Source: Clostridiales bacterium
Lineage (GTDB): Bacteria > Bacillota > Clostridia > Oscillospirales > Oscillospiraceae
Reading direction: 5' to 3'
DNA: 37,264 bases
Assembly: GCA_021201635.1 (NCBI GenBank)
Contig: JAJQEM010000157.1
Location: 1-37,264 of the forward strand
A program made the translations under genes and the position numbers. The notes under the pieces are model-generated. The model was not told the origin of the DNA. It did no database searches and was given only the letters and a program-made list of their open reading frames with translations. Of this stretch, positions 18,111-29,148 are shown one piece after another. Positions within the stretch are counted from its first letter, which is position 1. Each line of letters opens with the position of its first letter.

Positions 18111-19112
18111 TTGAAGGAAAAAAAGAAGAGACGGCCCTGGTGCTGGGTGGCTCTGGCGGCGGTCACCCTGCTGACCGTCCTGGGCCTGGCCCTTCTGCCG
18201 GGGGATGGATGGGCAGAGGAGACCGCCGCTTGTCTCAGCACCAGCCGATACCTGGTGCCGGTGGGCCATACGGTGGGCATCAAGCTGTTTTCCAGAGGCG
18301 TCATGGTGGTGGCCCTCTCTGACGTGGTCACACAGGAGGGGAGCAGCTCGCCCGCCCGGGACTGCGGCCTGAAAACAGGGGACATTATCACCTCCATCAA
18401 CGGTCAGCAGGTGAGCACCATTGAGGAGGTGCAGTCCGCCGTCCAGGACAGCGGAGGTGCGCTGGATATTCAGGCCAGCCGCAGCGGAAAAGAGCTGAGC
18501 CTGACCGCCCAGGCGGCTGCCTGCCTGTCTGACGGCAGCTACCGGCTGGGGGCCTGGGTGCGGGACTCCATGGCGGGCATCGGCACAGTGACCTTTTATG
18601 ACCCGGAGACCGGCGTATTTGCCGCTCTGGGCCACGGCATCAACGATGTGGACACCGGGCTGCTCATGCCTCTCCAGTCCGGAGCTGTGATGCCCTCCAC
18701 CGTCTCCGGCCTGGTCCGGGGAGAGCGGGGGCTGCCGGGAGAGCTTCACGGCAGTTTTGAGCTGACACACGACCTGGGTCAGCTCACCGCCAACACCGAC
18801 TGGGGCGTCTTTGGCGTCACCGGGGAGGACTGCTTTGACGGAGCGGCGGTGGAGGTGGCCGGTGCCCGGGAGGTCCAGACCGGGGCGGCAACCATCCTGG
18901 CCAACGTAGAGGGGGATACAGTAGAGGAGTATGCGGTGGAGATCCTCCGGGTCTATCCCTCCGGCGGCGACCAGCACCGGAGCCTGCTGCTCCAGGTCAC
19001 CGACGAGTATCTGCTGGACACCACCGGAGGCATCGTCCAGGGGATGAGCGGCGCCCCCATCCTCCAGAATGGGAAGCTTGTGGGGGCTGTGACCCATGTA
19101 TGGGTGACCTGA
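18111..19112 (+). CDS. spoIVB: SpoIVB-like signalling peptidase (S55, PDZ domain)
   Basis: PDZ ARDCGLKTGDIITSINGQQVSTIEEVQ; FAALGHGINDVDTG; GGIVQGMSGAPILQNGKLVGAVTHV. TTG start. Confidence 0.88.
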   Translation: MKEKKKRRPWCWVALAAVTLLTVLGLALLPGDGWAEETAACLSTSRYLVPVGHTVGIKLFSRGVMVVALSDVVTQEGSSSPARDCGLKTGDIITSINGQQVSTIEEVQSAVQDSGGALDIQASRSGKELSLTAQAAACLSDGSYRLGAWVRDSMAGIGTVTFYDPETGVFAALGHGINDVDTGLLMPLQSGAVMPSTVSGLVRGERGLPGELHGSFELTHDLGQLTANTDWGVFGVTGEDCFDGAAVEVAGAREVQTGAATILANVEGDTVEEYAVEILRVYPSGGDQHRSLLLQVTDEYLLDTTGGIVQGMSGAPILQNGKLVGAVTHVWVT

Positions 19113-19134
19113 TAATACCGACACAAGCGGACGC

Positions 19135-19172
19135 AAAAAAAGCGTGCATCCGATACAGATGCACGCTTTTTC
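19135..19172. terminator. Bidirectional intrinsic terminator (spoIVB / thrS)
   Basis: aaaaaaAGCGTGCATC-cgataca-GATGCACGCTttttt. Confidence 0.85.
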
Positions 19173-19189
19173 TATAATGGCTTAATGGC

Positions 19190-20938
19190 TCAGTCGATGG
19201 TCTTGTTGTCCACCACGTTCTTGAGCAGGGCCAGGAAGTCCTCCTGGCTCATGGCCCCCAGGTCCTTGCCGGAGCGGTGACGGATGGAGACGGTCTGGTT
19301 CTCCATATCCTTGTCGCCCACCACGATCATATAGGGGATCTTCTGACCCTGGGCCTCACGGATCTTGTAGCCCAGCTTTTCGGAGCGGTGGTCAACCTCC
19401 ACCCGATACCCAGCGGCGGTGAGCTTCTGCTCCACCTGGTCGGCATAATCGGCGGCCCGGTCGGTGACGGGCAGCACCTTCACCTGGACGGGGGCCAGCC
19501 AGGCGGGGAAGGCCCCAGCGAAGTGCTCAGTGATGACGCCGATGAACCGCTCGATAGAGCCGAGAACAACCCGGTGGATCATGACGGGGCGGTGCTTCTC
19601 ACCGTCGGGGCCGGTGTACTCCAGCTCGAACCGTTCCGGCAGCTGCATATCCAGCTGGATGGTGCCGCACTGCCAGGTACGGCCCAGAGAGTCCGCCAGA
19701 TGGAAGTCCAGCTTGGGACCGTAGAAGGCCCCGTCGCCCTCGTTGATGGCATATTCCTTGCCCATCTCGGTGACAGCCTGCTTCAGTGTCTCGGTGGCGA
19801 AGTCCCAGTCCTTCTCGTCGCCCATGTGGTCCTCAGGCATGGTGGAGACCTCGATCTGGTAGGTCAGGCCAAAGACGGAGTACACCTCGTCAAACAGCTT
19901 GACCACGTTTTTGATCTCATCCTTCATCTGGTCCCAGGTCATGAAGATGTGGGCGTCGTCCTGGGTGAAGCAGCGGACCCGGAACAGGCCGTGGAGGGCG
20001 CCAGAGAGCTCGTGGCGATGCACCAGGCCCAGCTCGCCCACCCGTAAGGGCAGGTCACGATAGGAATGGGGCTCGGACTTGTAGACCAGCATCCCGCCGG
20101 GGCAGTTCATGGGCTTGATGGCGTAGTCTTCGCCGTCGATAACGGTGGTGTACATATTCTCCTTGTAGTGGTCCCAGTGGCCGGAGCGCTCCCACAGGCT
20201 GCGGTTCAGGATCATGGGGGTGGAGATCTCCACATAGCCGTACCGCTTGTGTACCTCACGCCAGTAGTCGATGAGGGTGTTGCGCAGCACCATGCCCTTG
20301 GGCAGGAAGAAGGGGAAACCTGGGCCCTCGTCGGTGAGCATATACAGGCCCAGCTCCTTGCCCAGCTTCCGGTGGTCCCGCTTTTTGGCCTCCTCCTGCT
20401 GCTTCAGGTACTCGTCCAGCTGGTCCTTTTTGGGGAAGGCGATGCCGTAGATGCGCTGGAGGGTCTCCCGGTTGGAGTCGCCCCGCCAGTAGGCGGCGTT
20501 GCAGGCGGTGAGCTTGATAGCGTTGCCCTTCACCCGGCCAGTGGAGTCCAGATGGGGACCGGCGCACAGGTCGGTGAACTCCCCCTGCTTATAGAAGGAG
20601 ATGACCTCGTCCTCGGGCAGGTCGTTGATGAGCTCCACCTTATACGGCTCGTCCTTCATGAACTCCAGGGCCTCGGCCCGGGGCAGCTCGAACCGCTCCA
20701 GCTTCAGCTTCTCCTTGCAGATCTTCCGCATCTCCGCCTCGATCTGCTCCATGATCTCCGGGGTGAAGGAGAAGGGGGCGTCCAGGTCGTAATAGAAGCC
20801 GTTGTCGATGGAGGGGCCGATGGCCAGCTTCACCTCGGGATACAGGCGCTTCACCGCCTGGGCCAGGATGTGGGAGCAGGTGTGCCAGTAGGTGCGGCGA
20901 TACTGCTCGTTTTCAAAGGTAAATTGATTGTCCGCCAT
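19190..20938 (-). CDS. thrS: Threonyl-tRNA synthetase
   Basis: YRRTYWHTCSHILAQAVKRLYPEVKLAIGPSIDNGFYYD; GAKYFGP-type catalytic core, RVRCFTQDDAHIF; anticodon-binding domain APVQVKVLPVTDRAADYA. Confidence 0.97.
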   Translation of the reverse strand: MADNQFTFENEQYRRTYWHTCSHILAQAVKRLYPEVKLAIGPSIDNGFYYDLDAPFSFTPEIMEQIEAEMRKICKEKLKLERFELPRAEALEFMKDEPYKVELINDLPEDEVISFYKQGEFTDLCAGPHLDSTGRVKGNAIKLTACNAAYWRGDSNRETLQRIYGIAFPKKDQLDEYLKQQEEAKKRDHRKLGKELGLYMLTDEGPGFPFFLPKGMVLRNTLIDYWREVHKRYGYVEISTPMILNRSLWERSGHWDHYKENMYTTVIDGEDYAIKPMNCPGGMLVYKSEPHSYRDLPLRVGELGLVHRHELSGALHGLFRVRCFTQDDAHIFMTWDQMKDEIKNVVKLFDEVYSVFGLTYQIEVSTMPEDHMGDEKDWDFATETLKQAVTEMGKEYAINEGDGAFYGPKLDFHLADSLGRTWQCGTIQLDMQLPERFELEYTGPDGEKHRPVMIHRVVLGSIERFIGVITEHFAGAFPAWLAPVQVKVLPVTDRAADYADQVEQKLTAAGYRVEVDHRSEKLGYKIREAQGQKIPYMIVVGDKDMENQTVSIRHRSGKDLGAMSQEDFLALLKNVVDNKTID

Positions 20939-20974
20939 GGAAAATACCTCCTTATAATTGGGGGCGGGGAACAG

Positions 20975-21218
20975 AAAATCCCACCCCTGACAGAATCAGG
21001 GGTGGGATGAAAAATCATCTCACGGTTCCACCCTGCTTGGCCTGTCCGGATAGAGGACAGACCCGCTCATTGGCCGCGGTAACGGGCGGCGCACGGCAGG
21101 CTTTGTCACCTGCGGCTCCGGGGCGGTGTCACCGGTTCGGGCGGAAAGCGCTTGCAGCACAGGGCGCTTCTCTCTGGCCGACCTCTGCGGATTCGTCCCC
21201 TTCATCGCCAAATCACAG
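20975..21218 (-). promoter_or_regulatory. T-box riboswitch, thrS leader
   Basis: Minus strand AGGGTGGAACCGTGA (T-box core) followed by terminator ATCCCACCCCTGA-TTCTG-TCAGGGGTGGGAT-TTT; candidate specifier ACC in GTGACACCGCC. Confidence 0.88.
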
Positions 21219-21222
21219 GATG

Positions 21223-21251
21223 AATATAGCACGATTTTCCCACTGTGTCAA
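21223..21251 (-). promoter_or_regulatory. Sigma-A-type promoter for thrS
   Basis: Minus strand TTGACA (21251-21246), 17-bp spacer, TATATT (21228-21223). Confidence 0.75.
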
Positions 21252-21287
21252 GGGTGGGAAAGCCAGAGCACGAACTGCAAAAATTTC

Positions 21288-21316
21288 TTGACATCCTCCC
21301 CAACAGTGTTTAAAAT
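21288..21316 (+). promoter_or_regulatory. Sigma-A-type promoter for alaS
   Basis: TTGACA (21288-21293), 17-bp spacer, TAAAAT (21311-21316). Confidence 0.78.
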
Positions 21317-21322
21317 GAAAGC

Positions 21323-21567
21323 CGTACAAAACGTACAAAACGGCAATGCGGAAACCAGTCGGGAGTGCGGCGTCCAGAGCGAGCGGGGGAGAGTGCAAGC
21401 CCTGCGGAGGCCGTCCTGAACAGCCACTTCCAAGCCGGCTGCGACGAGCAGCACGACTCATCCCCGTTACCGGATGACCGAGATTCCCCTCAGTGCGGGG
21501 GAAAATCAGGGTGGTACCGTGAAGCGACGCTTCGCCCCTGAACCGGGGGCGGGGCGTTTTTTGCGGC
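21323..21567 (+). promoter_or_regulatory. T-box riboswitch, alaS leader
   Basis: AGGGTGGTACCGTGA (21508-21522) followed by terminator GCCCCTGAACCGGGGGC..GTTTTTT; candidate specifier GCC in GAACAGCCAC. Confidence 0.9.
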
Positions 21568-21609
21568 TTCCCATTGTCCCAAAAGAGTTAAAAGATTTCA
21601 CTGGAGGTC

Positions 21610-24270
<2,661 letters not shown>

Positions 24271-24289
24271 GCCGGACCGGGAGAGCGGA

Positions 24290-25639
24290 TTGGAAGAGAT
24301 CATCGAATACTGGAGCAAGCTGTTCGACCTGAGCCAGTATGACGCAGACGGGCTGATCGACCTGGGCACCATCGCCCTGTACTGCGTCCAGCAGATCAGC
24401 GTGGGCCTGTTCCTGCTGTGCGCCGGGAAGGTGAGGAGAAAATGGCTGCTCTGGGGGACAGTCCTCCTGGGCTGTGTGCCGTTCCTGCTGCTGGGAGACG
24501 CCTGGTATGAGCTCCAGCCTTGGCGGGCTGTCTTCTATCTCCTCTATTATTTCCTCGTTATCTGGGCCTGCTCCCTGGAGCCGCCCCGACGGAAGCTGGG
24601 CCTGTTTGGCATTCTGCTGGCCTGTATGATGGCAGCGGATACCATCGCATCGGCCATGGGAGCGCTGGCCACCGGGATCGGGCTGGGAGACATCGTGGGC
24701 CAGGGGTATGAGCCGGGCATCCTGCTGGGGACGCTGCTGTACACTGTGGAGTTCATGGCCCTGGGCACCATTTGCCTGACCTTTTTCAACCGTCTGGAGC
24801 GGACGGTGTGGGGAAAAATCATCCCCTTGATTTTAGCACTGGCGGTGAATCAGAACATCCTCATGGCGGCGATCTTTGTCGCTGGTGACGGAGAGGTCTG
24901 GATGACACACCGTTTCTGGCTGAGCGCCCTGGTGTCACTGACCTCCGTTGTGATTCAGTACTACGCCTACCAGGTCATCGTCAGCACCGCAGAGGCGACA
25001 AAGGCCCAACAGGAGCTGAAACAGCTTCAGATGCAGCAGGAGCAATCGGTGAAATACTATCAGCTGGCACAGGCCAGCGCAGAGCAGATGTCCAGGTTCC
25101 GGCATGACTTCCGAAATCAGCTCCAGGTGGCCTACGGCCTGGCCCGGGAGGACCCGAACCGGGCCACCACGTTGCTGGGCGAGCTGGAGGAGCGGCTGGA
25201 CGTTATCCGCCCTGTCCGCTACTGCGACGACCCCACCGTCAACATTATCCTGACGGTGAAGGCGGACCGGGCGGCGAAGGAAGGAATCCGCTTCGATGCG
25301 CAGACTGCGGTGGACGGCTGGAGCCTGGAGGCGGCAGACCTGACCAGCCTGTTTGCTAACCTGCTGGACAACGCCATCGAGGGCTGCCAGCGCAGCGGCC
25401 AGCCCGACCCGTTTATCCACATCACCGCCGGAGAGCGGCAGGGGTTTTATCTGGTGAAGGTGGTCAACACCTGCGGTCCGGGGGCGGGGGAGCCTAGCTC
25501 CAGCAAGGGCGAGGGCCACGGGCTGGGAATGAGCATCATCCGGTCAGTGACGAAGAAGTATCATGGCTCTTTCGCCACCCGGGCGGAGGACGGGGTCTTT
25601 ACCGCTCAGGTGGCACTGGAGAAGAAAACGTCGATTTGA
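24290..25639 (+). CDS. Membrane GHKL sensor histidine kinase, AgrC/CitA-like
   Basis: Multiple TM segments; FRHDFRNQLQVAYGLA (H box); SLFANLLDNAIEGCQ (N box); GHGLGMSIIRSVTKKYHG (G box). TTG start at 24290 in frame with ORF 24155. Confidence 0.85.
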   Translation: MEEIIEYWSKLFDLSQYDADGLIDLGTIALYCVQQISVGLFLLCAGKVRRKWLLWGTVLLGCVPFLLLGDAWYELQPWRAVFYLLYYFLVIWACSLEPPRRKLGLFGILLACMMAADTIASAMGALATGIGLGDIVGQGYEPGILLGTLLYTVEFMALGTICLTFFNRLERTVWGKIIPLILALAVNQNILMAAIFVAGDGEVWMTHRFWLSALVSLTSVVIQYYAYQVIVSTAEATKAQQELKQLQMQQEQSVKYYQLAQASAEQMSRFRHDFRNQLQVAYGLAREDPNRATTLLGELEERLDVIRPVRYCDDPTVNIILTVKADRAAKEGIRFDAQTAVDGWSLEAADLTSLFANLLDNAIEGCQRSGQPDPFIHITAGERQGFYLVKVVNTCGPGAGEPSSSKGEGHGLGMSIIRSVTKKYHGSFATRAEDGVFTAQVALEKKTSI

Positions 25640-25671
25640 CAGCATACGGTTGCGAAAGGAGCTGAATTCAT

Positions 25672-26007
25672 ATGAGCTGTCTGTTTTGTTCCATCGTCAA
25701 CGGGGACATCCCCTCCAACAAGGTGTATGAGGACGAGCTGGCCTATGCCTTTTACGACATCGACCCCCAGGCCCCGGTACACTTCCTGGTCATCCCTAAA
25801 GAGCACATCCTCTCCGCCGGGGCGGTGACTCCGGAAAACTCCGCAGTGGTGGCCCACTGCTTTGAGGTCATCGCTCAGGTGACAAAGGAGCTGGGCATCA
25901 CCGATTTTCGGGTGGTCTCCAACTGTGGCCTCCAGGCGGGGCAGTCGGTGCCCCACCTCCACTTCCACGTGCTGGCAGGCCGGGATATGACCTGGCCGCC
26001 GGGCTGA
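25672..26007 (+). CDS. HIT-family nucleotide hydrolase/transferase
   Basis: CLFCSIVNGDIPSNKVYEDELAYAFYDIDPQAPVHFLVIPKEHI; QSVPHLHFHVLAG (HIT motif). Confidence 0.95.
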   Translation: MSCLFCSIVNGDIPSNKVYEDELAYAFYDIDPQAPVHFLVIPKEHILSAGAVTPENSAVVAHCFEVIAQVTKELGITDFRVVSNCGLQAGQSVPHLHFHVLAGRDMTWPPG

Positions 26008-26222
26008 CGCATCCAGAGCGGCAGGCATGGCCGCCGGTCCCCTCCAATGGGGGAGGGCGGGCACTGTCGCCGCAGCCAACGGACATTCAGGGCTTCGCTG
26101 CACGAATCGGCGAGAGGGTCTGGCGGGACATTTGCGCCAGCAGCGCCTGCCGATTTATGGAGGGAAGCCCTTGCTTTTTTCCCCGAATGAAATCATAATA
26201 GGGGGAAAGAGGAGGACTTGCC

Positions 26223-26765
26223 ATGTATCCCTATCAGATCGTCCGCTCCCGGCGGAAAACCGTCTCTCTGGAGATCCGCCCGGACTGCTCCGTCCTCGTC
26301 CGTGCGCCCCTGAGGATGCGGGAGGCGGACATCCGGGACTTCGTCCTCCGCCACCAGGACTGGCTGGACCGGCATATGCCCCAGGTGCAGGCCCGCCAGC
26401 GTCCGGAGCCCACCCGGGAGCAGGCCGAGGCCCTGATTCAGCGGGCCAGGGACATCCTCCCCGGCAAGGTGGCCCACTATGCCGACATCATGGGGGTAAC
26501 CCCCACCGGCATCACTGTCACCGGGGCCAGAACCCGGTTTGGCTCCTGCTCCCCGAAAAACCGGCTCTGCTTCTCCTGGCGGCTGATGGCCTACCCGGAG
26601 GCCGCCATCGACTACGTGGTCGTCCACGAGCTGGCCCACATCCGCCACAGGAACCACAGCCCCGCCTTTCACGGGTTCGTGGCCTCTGTCCTCCCCGACC
26701 ATCTGGAGCGTCGGAAGCTACTGAAACAGTCGCCGGACTTCTCCCCATTTTCCCCAAAGGAGTGA
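26223..26765 (+). CDS. YgjP-like / M48-type zinc metallopeptidase domain protein
   Basis: SRRKTVSLEIRPDCSVLVRAPLRM; YVVVHELAHIRHRNHSPAFHGFVASVLPD (HExxH). Confidence 0.9.
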   Translation: MYPYQIVRSRRKTVSLEIRPDCSVLVRAPLRMREADIRDFVLRHQDWLDRHMPQVQARQRPEPTREQAEALIQRARDILPGKVAHYADIMGVTPTGITVTGARTRFGSCSPKNRLCFSWRLMAYPEAAIDYVVVHELAHIRHRNHSPAFHGFVASVLPDHLERRKLLKQSPDFSPFSPKE

Positions 26766-26771
26766 GCAACC

Positions 26772-27356
26772 ATGATTATCGCAGTCTCTGCCGTCCAGGG
26801 CACTTTCCTGGAGCACCAGAATCTCCTGACCCGTATCGGCGTGGAGTCCTTCCCACTCCGGGAGCAGGCAGACCTGGAGCGGCCCTTTGACGGGCTCATC
26901 CTCCCCGGGGGCGACTGCGACAAGCAGAGCAGGATCCTCCGGCAGCGGGGGCTGATGGAGCCCATCCGGGAGCGCATCAGCCAGGGGATGCCGGTGCTGG
27001 GCACCTGCTCCGGCATGATCCTCCTGGCCCGGCAGGTGGAGAACAGCAAAGCCCCCTATTATCTGGGCACCATGCCCATCACCGTCCGCCGCCGTCAGCT
27101 GCCCTCCTTCCAGGTGAACGGTGCCTTTGCCGCCATCCGGAGCATCCCCATGCGGTTCCTCAACGCCCCGGTGGTCACGGAGATGGACGACGAGGTGGAG
27201 ATTCTCTCCCTGACCCGGGGAGAGGTCACTGCCGCCCGGTACGAGAACCAGCTGGTCACCTCTTTCCACCCGGAGATGACCACCGACCCCTCCGTCCACC
27301 ACTACTTCAAGATCATGGTGGACCAGTCCATCAAGCGCCGGGAGCGGGGGGAGTGA
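26772..27356 (+). CDS. PdxT-like glutamine amidotransferase (divergent)
   Basis: AVSAVQGTFLEHQNLLTRIGVE; LILPGGDCDKQSRILRQRGLMEPIRE; PVLGTCSGMILLA (Cys); VTSFHPEMTTDPSVHHYF (His/Glu). Confidence 0.8.
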   Translation: MIIAVSAVQGTFLEHQNLLTRIGVESFPLREQADLERPFDGLILPGGDCDKQSRILRQRGLMEPIRERISQGMPVLGTCSGMILLARQVENSKAPYYLGTMPITVRRRQLPSFQVNGAFAAIRSIPMRFLNAPVVTEMDDEVEILSLTRGEVTAARYENQLVTSFHPEMTTDPSVHHYFKIMVDQSIKRRERGE

Positions 27357-27460
27357 GTGCGGCCCCTTGGCTCCCTCTCCGAGGGAGCTGGCTGCCCGGA
27401 GGGCAGACTGAGGGAGTGCGGCAGGGGCTATCGAAACGCTGAAAACCTTCGGCGAATTCG
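27357..27460. repeat. Dispersed palindromic repeat, copy B
   Basis: GGCTCCCTCTCCGAGGGAGC and GCTGCCCGGAGGGCAG hairpins; tail tgcggcaggggctatcgaaacgctgaaaaccttcggcgaattcg homologous to copy A tail. Confidence 0.7.
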
Positions 27461-27566
27461 TACCGACTTCAAGCGAATCTCCCCTCGTCATTTCCCCGTT
27501 TACTTTCCCTCCCAAATATGATATAACTTTGTCAATCAAAAACCGTTTCATCAGGAGGTATGAGCC

Positions 27567-28730
27567 ATGTCTGTTCCCAGTGTCTCCTCCGCTGTCCGTT
27601 ATATCGGCTGCGACGATAAGACCATCGACCTGTTTGAGAGCCAATACCTTGTCCCCAACGGCATCAGCTACAATTCCTACGTCATTCTGGACGAGAAAAT
27701 CGCCATTATGGACACCGCCGACCGCCGGGTGACTGAGCAATGGCTGGCCAATCTGGACGCCGCCCTGGAGGGCCGCACCCCGGACTATCTGGTGGTGCAT
27801 CATCTGGAGCCGGACCACGCCGCCAACATCCAGCGGGTCTGCGAGCGGTATCCCGATCTTCGCATTGTCGCCTCTGCCAAGGCGGTGAGCATGCTGCCCC
27901 AGTTCTTCACCCTGGACCTGACCGACCGGGTCATCCCCGTCAAGGAGGGAGACACCCTCTCCCTGGGCAGCCACGTCCTCACCTTCGTCATGGCCCCCAT
28001 GGTCCACTGGCCGGAGGTCGTGGTCAGCTACGAGTCCAGCGAAAAGGCCCTGTTCTCCGCCGACGCCTTCGGCAAGTTCGGCACTCTGGACACGGAGGAG
28101 GACTGGGACTGTGAGGCCCGGCGGTACTACTTCAACATCGTGGGCAAGTACGGCGCACCCGTCCAGACCCTGCTGAAAAAGGCCGCCAAGCTGGACATCC
28201 AGACCATCTATCCCCTCCACGGCCCCATCCTCACCGAAAACCTGGGCCACTACCTGGAGAAATATCAGATCTGGTCCAGCTACCAGCCGGAGGACGAGGG
28301 CGTCACCATTGCCTATGCCTCCATCCACGGCAACACCGCCCAGGTAGCCAAACGGCTGGCGGAGATTCTCACCGCCAAGGGGGCCAAAAAGGTGAGCCTG
28401 TTCGACCTGAGCCGTGACGACAAGGCGGAGGCGGTGGAGGACGCCTTCCGCTACAGCCGTCTGGTGCTGGCCGCCGCCTCCTATGACGGCGGGGTGTTCC
28501 CGCCCATGGAGAGCTTCCTGTGCTCCCTCACCGCCAAGGCCTACCAGAACCGGAAGGTCGCCCTGGTGGAGAACGGCTCCTGGGCTCCCTCCGCCGGACG
28601 GGTGATGAAGGGCTATGTGGACAGGATGAAGAACATCACCCTCTGTCCCACCGTCGTCACCATCAGGTCCACCCTGAAGGACACCGACCTCCCCAAGCTG
28701 GAACAGCTGGCGGAGGAGATGCTGGCCTGA
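27567..28730 (+). CDS. FprA-family A-type flavoprotein (flavodiiron protein)
   Basis: VVHHLEPDHAANIQRV (HxExDH diiron motif); APMVHWPEVVVSYESSEKALFSADAFGKFG; flavodoxin ASIHGNTAQVAKRLAEIL. Confidence 0.95.
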   Translation: MSVPSVSSAVRYIGCDDKTIDLFESQYLVPNGISYNSYVILDEKIAIMDTADRRVTEQWLANLDAALEGRTPDYLVVHHLEPDHAANIQRVCERYPDLRIVASAKAVSMLPQFFTLDLTDRVIPVKEGDTLSLGSHVLTFVMAPMVHWPEVVVSYESSEKALFSADAFGKFGTLDTEEDWDCEARRYYFNIVGKYGAPVQTLLKKAAKLDIQTIYPLHGPILTENLGHYLEKYQIWSSYQPEDEGVTIAYASIHGNTAQVAKRLAEILTAKGAKKVSLFDLSRDDKAEAVEDAFRYSRLVLAAASYDGGVFPPMESFLCSLTAKAYQNRKVALVENGSWAPSAGRVMKGYVDRMKNITLCPTVVTIRSTLKDTDLPKLEQLAEEMLA

Positions 28731-28746
28731 ACCTCATCACATTCTG

Positions 28747-28784
28747 CCCGCCGTCCTGTGTCACTCCGGGGCGGCGGTTTTTCG
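28747..28784 (+). terminator. Intrinsic terminator after the flavoprotein gene
   Basis: CCGCCG - loop - CGGCGG-TTTTT. Confidence 0.7.
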
Positions 28785-28785
28785 G

Positions 28786-29070
28786 TCATGTCCGCTCCCA
28801 GTTGTGTCGCCGGGGGCGTTCCTGGGGGATGGGCTCTCCCTCCACCAAAATCACGTCCGGGCCGAACCGCTTCACCTGCCCCCAGGGGACCAGTCGTATC
28901 TCCCGGCTGCCCAGCAGACCGAAAAAATACCACCGCTGTCCCGGCACCACCAGAGACAGGATGCGCCCGGTGTCCAGGTCAATGTTCAGGTCCCCCACAT
29001 ATCCGAACCGGCTCCCGTCGGTGACGGAAATGACCTCCTTGAACCGCAGCTCCTCCAGATTGCTCTCCAT
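28786..29070 (-). CDS. YlmC/YmxH-family PRC-barrel sporulation-associated protein
   Basis: LEELRFKEVISVTDGSRFGYVGDLNIDLDTGRILSLVVPG...IRLVPWGQVKRFGPDVILVE. Confidence 0.9.
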   Translation of the reverse strand: MESNLEELRFKEVISVTDGSRFGYVGDLNIDLDTGRILSLVVPGQRWYFFGLLGSREIRLVPWGQVKRFGPDVILVEGEPIPQERPRRHNWERT

Positions 29071-29148
29071 CGTCCCGCCTCCCTCTGGGAGACGGTATGC
29101 AGAGACGGGGATGTCCTATGCCCCCGCCCGTCAGAAAGGAACCACGCC

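Noticed and set aside
26027-26890. 287-aa ORF overlapping the YgjP-like and PdxT-like genes
   Set aside because: Out-of-frame with two recognisable protein families.
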